Below the pieces are notes generated by a model, which was not told where the DNA came from, searched no databases, and saw only the letters and a list, made by a program, of their open reading frames with translations. The translations under genes and the position numbers were made by a program. A stretch of DNA of 64,000 nucleotides from SAR324 cluster bacterium (GTDB taxonomy: Bacteria; SAR324; NAC60-12), in assembly GCA_028281495.1 (NCBI GenBank), contig JANQJU010000029.1, positions 372,001 through 436,000 on the forward strand, in the 5' to 3' direction. This document shows, piece after piece, positions 27,001-33,480 of the stretch; positions within the stretch are counted from its first letter, which is position 1; each line of letters starts with the position of its first letter.

Positions 27001-29738
27001 GGAGTCACGATCATGCCTTCCTGGAACAAGTGCCCCACCTTTTGAGGACTCTGCACCGAGGAACATCCGGCGATCACCATGTCGCATTCCCCTGCCAACA
27101 AGCTTTGACACGCCAAATGGATCGCCACGAGTCCCGTGGAACACGCCGTTTGCACGTTGATGCTGGGACCATTCAAGTTCAATTTATAAGAAACCCGAGT
27201 CGGGAGATAATCTTTGTCATTGGCAACCATCATCTGGAATCCGCCCATCGAATCCAAGGTAGTGACCGACAGGTCGTCCTTTGTATCGAGGCGATCCCAG
27301 TGGGCCGACACATTGTTCATCAAGTAGGTGTTCATGCTGGCCCCAGCATACAAACCAATCGATTCAGCATGGTCCAATGGGTTGTATCCCGCATGTTCAA
27401 ACGCTTCCCACACGACTTCTAAAAACAGTCGTTGTTGAGGGTCCATCAGTTCAGCCTCTTTGGTGCTATATCCAAAGAAACTGGCATCAAAGCCTTCGGC
27501 ATCTTTGAGGATGGGGCTGGCTTTCACATACCGAGGGTCTTGCGCAGAACGGGGATCCACACCTGCCGCCTTCATTTCCTCATCGGTGAAGAAGCTAATC
27601 GACTCCACACCCGATCTCAGATTTTCCCAGAACTCTTCAATGTTGTTCGCTCCAGGAAACCGGCAAGCCATCCCAATCACCGCAACCGCTGAAGGCGTGC
27701 CCGATTGTCGCACCTGGGTACGACGCTGCGCCCGGGCTTGTGCGGCTTGGGACACCGTATTTTGTTCAGGCTGCGCTTCGCTTAAAAACTGGGCCAGCGC
27801 ACGCACGGTGGGGTATTTGAACAGATCGGTCATCGCTATCGAACGTTCCAAGGCCAATTCCAATTGCTTGTGGACCTGGATCAACACAACCGAGTGCCCT
27901 CCTAATTCAAAAAAGTTTTCGTCCACTCCCACTTCTGGCAGTCCCAACACCTTTTCCCATAGCTCCGTAATTTTTTGTTCCAAGGCAGATCCAGGGCCTC
28001 CGGTTTGTGGACGAAAGGCAGCCAACAGAGCGTTCATTTCTTCAACCAACGCGTCAAACTCCCCTTGTTCAAACTCCTTTTTCAGTCGATTGTGCTGGAT
28101 TTTGCCAATCGAAGTTTTTGGAATCCGTTCTGGAGGAACTGGCAACACACAACTGGGAGCAATCCCGACATGCTGCACCAAATGACTGCGAATCGTTCGA
28201 AGTAGACTTGTCTGATCTTCTTCGGATACATCCGTCCACGAATCCGGTTCGGGACTGAACAAAATCACCAACTGTTCGGTTTCTGTTTCTGGAGCGCTCA
28301 CGGAAAAAGCAGCCGTGAACGAAACCAACACCCCCTCCACATCTTCCACCGCAGTTTCCAGTTCGTGTGCGGGATAGTTGATTCCGTTGATGATGATGTC
28401 TTGCTTTTCACGCCCCGTGATCACCAATTCCCCATTTTCGAGGTACCCCATATCCCCTGTGACGAACCAACCGCCGCACAAAAACACTTCTTGGTTTTTT
28501 TCAGGATTGTTGTGGTAGCCCGATGTCACAGACGGCCCTTTGACCTGTAATAACCCCACCGTCCCTTCAGGAACCGGATTGTGCTGGGGGTCCGTGATTC
28601 GGATAGAAGCCCCTGGAATCGGTCGGCCTAAAGGCAAGTAGCTTCGTTCCTCTTTCAGTTGCTCACGAGTCACCCCAGAAGACCATGTGATTCCGGAACA
28701 GGTTTCCGACATTCCAAACGCAGGACGCAATGCATTACCAGGCAGTTGGTGGCGTTCCAGCAATTCAAGAAATCGACGAACCGTTTTAAACGCAACCTGT
28801 TCACCTGCATTCACTAAAAACTTCATGGAAGATAAGTCATATTGCCCTTGACTGAGGGCGACTTCCTGCTGATTGAGCAGAGAAAAAGCAAAGTTGGGTG
28901 CCCAAGAAATGGAAGCTCGATGGTCTTGAATCAAATCGAGCCATTTCAACGGTTGTCGCAATACGGCCTCGGTAGGAATGTGGATTTGTTTAGCTCCTAA
29001 ATCAACGGACAGAATTCCCAAAAAGACGATCGATCCCACATGATCCAAGGGCATCCAATTGAGCGTGACATCCGAGGCCGTGAAGCCATTCATCTGGACC
29101 GTTCCTGCTGTCATCGAAAGCAGGTTCTGATGGGTCAATGTCACTCCTTTGGGTAGGCCCGTGCTTCCTGAGGTCAATAGTAACAAGGCTTGCTGGCGAG
29201 GATGAAGGTCCGGTAAGAAATCAAGAGGGGGATGGCTGCGTAATGTTTCCACCGATTCAATCTGAAAATCCAAATGTCCTGATTCCTTTGAGAGCTGTTG
29301 CAATCCCTCCATTCCATTTGATTCGGAAATGGTGATCGGCTTACCCAGCATCTCCCAGACGTTGAACAGTTTCTTCACGGCAGCATTTTTCGGATCGTAA
29401 CTCGGAGTCACCGCCAGAGGGACTGGAATGAATCCCCCTAAAAAACACCCCCATAACGTAGGAATGAAGCTACGGCTGTACTCCAACTGAAACAAAACGT
29501 GGTCACCCTCATTCACACCGCGTTGTTTTAAACCGTTCAAGATCTGCAATGCTTCTTGTTTCAATTCCGCGTAAGGCTGGAAATTCTCAGCCCCATCCAC
29601 GTCAATGTGCACAATTCCTTGATGGGTCGATGAGGCAGCCCGATCCAAAATAGATCCCAACGTGAGCGAAATTTGAGAAGGTTCCAGAGCACCTCCATTA
29701 CTTACAAAATCATTATCATCTCGATGCAGTTCAGGCAT
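21054..29738 (-). CDS. PKS loading/first module, AMP-ligase-ACP-KS-AT-DH-cMT-KR-ACP
   Basis: Protein of 2894 aa and the likely first enzyme of the line. It starts with an acyl/aryl-AMP ligase (LTSGSTGLPKG near 190, GMSETC) and an ACP (LGGHSVV near 614), which would activate a free carboxylic acid as starter; which acid cannot be read. KS follows (TACSTG near 867, EAHGTGT, KTNVGH), then AT (GHSVGEY near 1308, HAFH near 1415: malonyl type). DH has the catalytic His in HQVFQNVILP near 1612 and Asp in DACLQ near 1808, with Gln where the motif normally has Gly. cMT has LEVGAGTG near 2126. KR has GGLGEIG near 2510, VLDD and GYAAAN. The final ACP is LGLDSL near 2817. There is no ER, so the product should be an alpha-methyl-alpha,beta-enoyl thioester. 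The acidic tail (DDDEIEEIVL) suits the next subunit's docking domain. A strong Shine-Dalgarno (AAGGGAG) precedes the ATG. Confidence 0.96.
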   Translation of the reverse strand: MPELHRDDNDFVSNGGALEPSQISLTLGSILDRAASSTHQGIVHIDVDGAENFQPYAELKQEALQILNGLKQRGVNEGDHVLFQLEYSRSFIPTLWGCFLGGFIPVPLAVTPSYDPKNAAVKKLFNVWEMLGKPITISESNGMEGLQQLSKESGHLDFQIESVETLRSHPPLDFLPDLHPRQQALLLLTSGSTGLPKGVTLTHQNLLSMTAGTVQMNGFTASDVTLNWMPLDHVGSIVFLGILSVDLGAKQIHIPTEAVLRQPLKWLDLIQDHRASISWAPNFAFSLLNQQEVALSQGQYDLSSMKFLVNAGEQVAFKTVRRFLELLERHQLPGNALRPAFGMSETCSGITWSSGVTREQLKEERSYLPLGRPIPGASIRITDPQHNPVPEGTVGLLQVKGPSVTSGYHNNPEKNQEVFLCGGWFVTGDMGYLENGELVITGREKQDIIINGINYPAHELETAVEDVEGVLVSFTAAFSVSAPETETEQLVILFSPEPDSWTDVSEEDQTSLLRTIRSHLVQHVGIAPSCVLPVPPERIPKTSIGKIQHNRLKKEFEQGEFDALVEEMNALLAAFRPQTGGPGSALEQKITELWEKVLGLPEVGVDENFFELGGHSVVLIQVHKQLELALERSIAMTDLFKYPTVRALAQFLSEAQPEQNTVSQAAQARAQRRTQVRQSGTPSAVAVIGMACRFPGANNIEEFWENLRSGVESISFFTDEEMKAAGVDPRSAQDPRYVKASPILKDAEGFDASFFGYSTKEAELMDPQQRLFLEVVWEAFEHAGYNPLDHAESIGLYAGASMNTYLMNNVSAHWDRLDTKDDLSVTTLDSMGGFQMMVANDKDYLPTRVSYKLNLNGPSINVQTACSTGLVAIHLACQSLLAGECDMVIAGCSSVQSPQKVGHLFQEGMIVTPDGHCRAFDAQAQGTIFGSGVGAVLLKPLDAALNDQDSIYAVIKGSAVNNDGGVKMGYMAPSQEGQSGVVSEAIAVAGVPPESIRFVEAHGTGTEMGDPIEVGALTQAFRAGTEKNQFCALGSVKTNVGHLQISSGIVGFMKTALALYHKEIPPTLHFQNPNPQIDFERSPFYVNTETLAWEAGETPRRAGVNSLGIGGTNAHMILEEAPSPGESNHAASSHQLSRQLLTLSAKTPQALKDLVARFQRDLLSSDDPCFFDLCFTSHIGRAHFEHRLAVVASTVEELKEKLPTAIPHSTNKIPAVAFLFTGQGSQYPGMAQELYQTEARFRETLDRCDAILRDHLEIPLLEVLFGDSETERIHQTAYTQPALFSVEYALADLWQSWGIIPTAVMGHSVGEYVAACVAGVFSLEDGLKLIASRGRLMQSLPSTGEMVAVMAKESIVSEVVQKQSVPISIAAINGPENVVLSGESAAIHRVVQTLEAEGYRTKRLNTSHAFHSALMDPILDAFTAIAHEVTFSRSRLRLVSNILGEEALQEVTTPEYWTRHIRQTVRFSDGIRYLAQSGIDVFVEMGPKPTLCSMGKACVPENDMQWLPSLRQGKSDWQQIVETVADLYVSGASVDWSAWHRNFPGRRVALPTYPFQHRRYWLNPHRKPKALPGSGHPLLGERLDVASAALSKSVIHENMLTSGSLPYLQGHQVFQNVILPGTGFLELGLAAVKTVLPNSQGMNLQVTISDFLIQRPLSLNEAHPVQVQTTVNQVAVNEYTFEVYSKVIPQNETGKGFNEAGNSIEHSSGESPQWEKHASGKVNWKESGGFQKNSLMESDSLTSWQSQCSESWPVVDFYQRCAAIGLHYDSGFRAIQNLWKSSQTVLAQIGLSAELIQDAEGYQLHPVLMDACLQVAVAHFVSQDQPEMHLPVGITRIEIDRKPDLQEVWCQATAKSQEPSHWVVDLQLFHANGDRVATLSGLQMRKADPTKLFPSSGGVSQQATDWLYELAWQPQPLRRPAVDCLIPPDRLEEIIKPSLPQWQQEFHLERLSSMFRDLHELGLGFIATALETLGATWDIGTTWNQEELRTRLGISSQHRFLLGRMLKYLAEAGCLLSQGDGWQVLKTPILRVPKAQQAYLASTYGSLVEPEVNLMSSCGEVLADLLTGKADPLERLFPEGEVTLTSQFYVHALENQALNTLLQRTMSQLLSDVTKGQTIRILEVGAGTGATSSFVFPHLDPEQTDYVFTDISPLFLDRAKQSFPQYPFLRYELLDIEHNPASQGFENHSFDLVFAANVLHTTQNLEQTLGHVKQLLVPGGMLVLLEATTPKILADLTFGFLDGWSRFQDFDRRPDYPLLTAAKWKALFADCGFAQSVALNQEIDSVEQTVFVAQTTESEKDTREWLILADESELGFRLAQKLKERNQSCVIFPEQILNPSSVRGIVHMKGLESTSEPLDSAALQTSIRNGCESLLHGVQALVQQESSNPAIPLYVITRGAQCVSTEHMSSEGLVQSPLRGLTQVIAQERSDLKLVHVDLDPASNSIDWDASEIVSEMISKDRFVSSETQVAFRNRERHVVRLQQSTPEFVHALQKFEGTTIQPNATYLITGGLGEIGLAVTQELVRKGARHLLLVGRSMPSKHAEQAVIELSQAGASLEVAQADVRQIDELKQVIQQIDSRYPLRGVIHAAGVLDDGPLQEQTWERLAHVMGPKVWGAWNLHTLTQDMDLDFWVLFSSVASLIGNWRQSGYAAANAFLDALAHYRKSRNLPALSVNWGAWAEVGMVKDAEQQLDAQGFHTIPPDQGLSLLMALLPTSTTQIGVLPMNWERFLSRFAKPPSMFERVKLQESKAIPALREVSRTDDSDLQQSTLRQQLESADFDHQQQLLFQFLQEQIAHVLGETDDLNTDLTLGGLGLDSLMSIDLKNRFSKTLQVNVPLTTFMDASLNKLIDTILDQFNLVHSIRMTPSTPKVASTTTGPGDTPDDDEIEEIVL

Positions 29739-29784
29739 TATAACTCCCTTCTAAAGTTGAAAACCGGAGGATGACGCAGTGAGT

Positions 29785-30687
29785 TTAGGCGGAAGGTTTG
29801 GGATCCACCGTGGAGGGTACGTCCCCTTTTGGAGAGGTTTCCGCATCATTACTTGTTGTGGCAGCCCCTTCTTTCATATCTTTGGGTACCGAAGTGCTCT
29901 TGCTGGAGGAACTGCTCTTGTTCGCAGGACTGCTTTTGCTAGAGGAACTGCTTTTGCTAGAGGAACTGCTTTTGCTAGAGGAACTGCTCTTGCTAGAAGA
30001 ACTGCTCTTGCTAGAAGAACTGCTCTTGGCCGAGGAAGTGTTTTTGCTTGCCGTTGTGCTCCGGCTAGATGCCGAAGAAGTGCTCTTGCTAGAGGGTTTA
30101 CGAACAGATTTTGGGGCAGGCTTGGGTTCTTTCGGCGTTACTGACTCTGTGGCCGCTGGAGGAGGCACGGCAAAAGGCACCGCAGCCGGTGCGGCAGGCT
30201 TGGACGATTCGGTAGGAGGAGGGAGCGCTGGGGGAGCGCCTTCTTTCAGCGTTTTCTCATAGTATGACCGCATCTTATCGGCATCGAAATCGAGCAAGGT
30301 TCCGCCTGTCTCAAAATGTTCGATGAAGACTTTTCCTAAGCCATAGGCAGCAGCCGCTGACATTGAAGGAAAAGCCACCATGCCGAATAACGTTCCCACA
30401 CCAGGAATGGCTTTGACCATGCTGCCGATGGAACCGCTCGCCACCCAGTGTGCGCCCGTTGCCGAAATCAACGAGGCAATGATCGCTTTGACGGTGTCTT
30501 CCGAATACTCCACTTCGTAGAAATCAGACAATGTCCGGATCATTCGGAAATGAGCGAATGACACGACAAAAGTATCTACGACAGGAATCGGAACCACTCC
30601 TGCTCCCGCAGACCACCACATGAAGCGATTCACGATTTCCGTTGCTTGTGAACGACGCTGTTCTGAACTCAAATCTTGTACTCTCAT
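29785..30687 (-). CDS. DUF697-like membrane-associated protein with Lys/Ser repeat tail
   Basis: 300-aa protein. Residues 1-150 are a DUF697-like domain with Gly/Ala-rich hydrophobic stretches (AGAGVVPIPVVD; PGVGTLFGMVAF), suggesting membrane association. They are closely similar to the 154-aa protein at 35378-35842, sharing FIEHFETGGTLLDFDADKMRS. Residues from about 155 on are a low-complexity Pro/Ala then Lys-Ser tail made of KSSSSS units encoded by a tandem DNA repeat. The gene sits 46 bp upstream of the first megasynthase gene on the same strand, with a good Shine-Dalgarno (GAGGAG, 8 nt spacing). DUF697 domains occur in proteins linked to GTPases and membranes; no function is established here. 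A role in export, self-protection or localisation of the synthases is only inference. Confidence 0.85.
   Translation of the reverse strand: MRVQDLSSEQRRSQATEIVNRFMWWSAGAGVVPIPVVDTFVVSFAHFRMIRTLSDFYEVEYSEDTVKAIIASLISATGAHWVASGSIGSMVKAIPGVGTLFGMVAFPSMSAAAAYGLGKVFIEHFETGGTLLDFDADKMRSYYEKTLKEGAPPALPPPTESSKPAAPAAVPFAVPPPAATESVTPKEPKPAPKSVRKPSSKSTSSASSRSTTASKNTSSAKSSSSSKSSSSSKSSSSSKSSSSSKSSSSSKSSPANKSSSSSKSTSVPKDMKEGAATTSNDAETSPKGDVPSTVDPKPSA
29891..30052. repeat. 18-bp tandem repeat encoding the KSSSSS tail
   Basis: Nine 18-bp units of the form gaactgcttttgctagag. Units 4 and 5 are identical, 6 and 7 are identical, and the edge units are diverged. On the minus strand each encodes Lys followed by five Ser. 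The complementary strand has a long Leu/Glu-rich open frame as a by-product. Confidence 0.93.
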
Positions 30688-30784
30688 GATAAGGCTCCTC
30701 TCATTGAAGTTAAAGACTCTACCGATACAATTTATTGAAAAGGCTCATTCTGCCAAAAAAAATATGGAAAATACGAGTGAGGTC

Positions 30785-30994
30785 TTATCGACCCGTCCCC
30801 TTTTTTTCCGGTTTGTTCACATCCGATGCCAACACCAGAATCAGGCCGATGGCTGGTGTGAGGAGGATCGAAGCAAAAAAATACCCCCAAAATCCGAACT
30901 TTCGATTCATGCCAATAACAGCAACAATCAGGCTCGACAAAATCCACAATGCGATTAACATGATTTCCTTTGTTTGGAACTGTGGTTCGTTCAA
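30785..30994 (-). CDS. Small two-helix membrane protein
   Basis: 69 aa with two predicted transmembrane helices (IMLIALWILSSLIVAVIG and GYFFASILLTPAIGLILVLA) and a short basic tail. The start codon is TTG, which overlaps the upstream stop as TTGA, so expression probably depends on translational coupling to the binding-protein gene. I do not recognise a family. Position in the export block suggests a membrane accessory role, which is inference only. Confidence 0.7.
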   Translation of the reverse strand: MNEPQFQTKEIMLIALWILSSLIVAVIGMNRKFGFWGYFFASILLTPAIGLILVLASDVNKPEKKGTGR

Positions 30995-32493
30995 TTTAGA
31001 GCATTACACTTTTCAAGATCCGAGATCTGGATATCAGCCACTCGCTTGCCATCAAAAAACTCATCCAGATACACGGACCCTCCAATAATTTCTCCTCGGA
31101 CATCAAAAGAAAAGCTCGTGGTGGCTCCAGTCCACAGATCTTTTGTCGCACGCAACATGGTGCTCAATTCGCTTTGCGAGAGGTTGTCACTCTTCTCGAT
31201 TGCTGCTGACAAAATATGCACCGCATCATAAGCAACCGCTTCCTTGGAATCGGGCGTTACTTCTTTTTCTGAGGACCCAGATTTGTCGTACTTTTCTAGG
31301 AAGCAGGAATAAAACTGCCGTGCGGCCGGTGTGGGTAAATGCGGGTTCAGCATCGTAGCAGCAACCAGTGTGGAACCAATGCTCATTTTCTCCAATTTTG
31401 CAATGTCGTGAATTGCCTCTCCAGCCAGGATGGGCTGCCGAACATTCAGACGACGAAGATCATTGATGACCAACTCGGCACCAGGAAAACCTGCCCCCAA
31501 GATGATAGCATCAATGGGGTCATTGGCTCCTTCTTCAATCGGCGCTTTGGGTTCATAGCTTCTGACATTATCTTTTGAATCTCCATTTTCTTTTGAGTCT
31601 CCATTGGTTTCACTGTTCGAATGGAGTGAATTCTCGTTTGTGTCTGGCGTTTGTTCCTCTTGACGAAGCAATTTGAGGATACGCAATAAATCGGCGTCAT
31701 CCATATTGTAACGCAATTGATTTTCAGACGTGAGGGAGAATGAACGACTGATCACCACACTGACCTTACCGTTTTCATCTGCGTGCTCACGAAACAAATG
31801 CGCAAACGAGTTTCCATACAAATTCAATTGATGAAAAATGATCACACGCTTCCAGCCCTGCTTACGGATATATTTTTCCAATTGCTTTGTGATCACCTCA
31901 TCGCTTGGGATCACGCGAAACACGTTTTCGAATCGATGATTCGTCAGTTGAGGATGCGTCGCGCCTGTTGCCAAATAGAGCAATCCAAACCGTTGATAGG
32001 TGACCGAAGCGGGTAAGGCAACTGTCGTACTGGGGTGACCAATCACGGCCACAATTTTCGGATTTTTCGCCAGGCGTTCGGCAATCTTTTTTCCATCTTC
32101 CACTCGTTTAAAATCCATTTCATATTGAACACGCAACGGTCGGTATACTTGTTCTGTTCCCTTTAGAAAATTCACGTCGTCACAAAAAGGATTCCATTCA
32201 CACAATATCCGAGTCACTCTCTGTCCGCATTCGGGATGCACCCTTATCAAGACCCCCCCTTTTTGGTTGATTTCATCTACGGCCAGCTCCACTCCACGCT
32301 GGAATTTTTCGGCATCGGAGGTCAGCCCCGAAACCACGCCGATCCATACTTCTTCTTGGTCTGTCGAACAGGCGAGTTCCACGCGATCTTCTTGGTAATC
32401 TTCAGCAGTCTTTCTTGAGAGAAAGAACCAACCTACGGCTAAAATCAGTGCTATCAGGCTGATTTGGATTGCTGAAAGGTGTATTCGTTTCAT
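30991..32493 (-). CDS. Membrane-anchored periplasmic ligand-binding protein (Leu/Ile/Val-type)
   Basis: 500 aa. An N-terminal helix (ISLIALILAVGWFFL) acts as an uncleaved anchor or signal. It is followed by a type I periplasmic-binding fold of the branched-chain amino-acid/receptor family (VSGLTSDAEKFQRGVELAVDEINQKGG; AVIGHPSTTVALPAS; GLLYLATGATHPQLTN). A low-complexity NGDSKENGDSKDN insertion interrupts the fold near the middle. Such proteins feed ABC importers or act as extracytoplasmic sensors; no importer permease is next to it. It sits 27 bp after the SPFH gene in the operon upstream of the megasynthases. Sensing or capturing an amino acid or the product itself is possible but unproven. 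Confidence 0.85.
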   Translation of the reverse strand: MKRIHLSAIQISLIALILAVGWFFLSRKTAEDYQEDRVELACSTDQEEVWIGVVSGLTSDAEKFQRGVELAVDEINQKGGVLIRVHPECGQRVTRILCEWNPFCDDVNFLKGTEQVYRPLRVQYEMDFKRVEDGKKIAERLAKNPKIVAVIGHPSTTVALPASVTYQRFGLLYLATGATHPQLTNHRFENVFRVIPSDEVITKQLEKYIRKQGWKRVIIFHQLNLYGNSFAHLFREHADENGKVSVVISRSFSLTSENQLRYNMDDADLLRILKLLRQEEQTPDTNENSLHSNSETNGDSKENGDSKDNVRSYEPKAPIEEGANDPIDAIILGAGFPGAELVINDLRRLNVRQPILAGEAIHDIAKLEKMSIGSTLVAATMLNPHLPTPAARQFYSCFLEKYDKSGSSEKEVTPDSKEAVAYDAVHILSAAIEKSDNLSQSELSTMLRATKDLWTGATTSFSFDVRGEIIGGSVYLDEFFDGKRVADIQISDLEKCNALN

Positions 32494-32520
32494 GACTCGT
32501 TTGTAAGCCCCAATGACGTT

Positions 32521-33438
32521 TTAAGGAGAACCAAAAAACTCAGGTACCTCTTCGGTTAATGAGGTTGCCAAACGGGCTGAGGCCTCCGTTGTTGTTGGAG
32601 TGGTTTCTCCCACATTTCCTAAAATGATCGGTAGTCCGTTTTCGCCCGATCCTACAATCACCACCTTGGTGTTGGGAGATCGAGACAGCTCCAAGGTGGC
32701 TTGCACACCCGCCCACGTCAGCACCGAATCCGTTAGCGACTTAGCCACATTTTCGTTGTAACGTTGGATCCCTTCGGAGGCAATTTCCTTACGCTCCTTC
32801 TCCCGCTTTTCACGCTCTAACCGAAACTCATATTCTTGCCATTTGTGCTTCTCTCGGATTTTCAATTCGATGGAGGCCTGCACCTCTTTTGGGAGCACCA
32901 CTTTTGAGATCACCACATCATCCAGCCGGACATATTTTTGTCCTAATTGATCAAAGGCCTGGAGATAGATTCGTTGGGTGATGGATTCCCCTTTCGAGTA
33001 AAACTCTTCGGCATCCACGGCACCAATTTCTTTACGCATGACGGCTTCGATTTCGTGCATCACAATTTTTTCCACATAGTCGGGTCCGATTTCTTGATGC
33101 AACACACCGATCAAATCGTAAACCGGTGCGAACCGGACGCTGAACACCAAATGCAGCGTCAAACCGCTCTCGGCCAACACATCCAATTCCCCTGTCATTC
33201 GTTGGATGCGGCGATTGTAGATGTTCATGGTGTTCCAAGGAAAAATTAGATGAATTCCTTCATCATAGGTTTCATTGACAATCGTTCCCTGAAAAATGTC
33301 GTACAACACCCCCACTTCGCCCGCTTTAATTTTGATCACGATTTCGTTCCAAAGCAGCACTACGACAAACAAGAGAACCAGTCCTGTCACCGTCAGTTGT
33401 GGCAAGTAGCGCTTCATAAAATTCGATGATGAATCCAT
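32521..33438 (-). CDS. SPFH/prohibitin-family membrane protein
   Basis: 305 aa. One N-terminal transmembrane helix (LTVTGLVLLFVVVLLW) is followed by an SPFH domain (IKAGEVGVLYDIFQGTIVNE; DEGIHLIFPWNTMNIYNRR), then a charged coiled-coil stretch near residues 200-230 (REKHKWQEYEFRLEREKREK). Prohibitin/HflK-type proteins form large membrane rings or microdomains that scaffold or protect membrane proteins. Finding one 42 bp after a SyrD-type exporter and upstream of a megasynthase is unusual; it may scaffold the exporter, which is inference. Confidence 0.88.
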   Translation of the reverse strand: MDSSSNFMKRYLPQLTVTGLVLLFVVVLLWNEIVIKIKAGEVGVLYDIFQGTIVNETYDEGIHLIFPWNTMNIYNRRIQRMTGELDVLAESGLTLHLVFSVRFAPVYDLIGVLHQEIGPDYVEKIVMHEIEAVMRKEIGAVDAEEFYSKGESITQRIYLQAFDQLGQKYVRLDDVVISKVVLPKEVQASIELKIREKHKWQEYEFRLEREKREKERKEIASEGIQRYNENVAKSLTDSVLTWAGVQATLELSRSPNTKVVIVGSGENGLPIILGNVGETTPTTTEASARLATSLTEEVPEFFGSP

Positions 33439-33480
33439 CTATTTTTCTATCCTAACCTATCGACGCTCGCGCGATTGAAG

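Noticed and set aside
29798..30262. Plus-strand Leu/Glu-rich open frame
   Set aside because: It is the complement of the KSSSSS repeat; the minus-strand frame has a good start and a paralogous domain.
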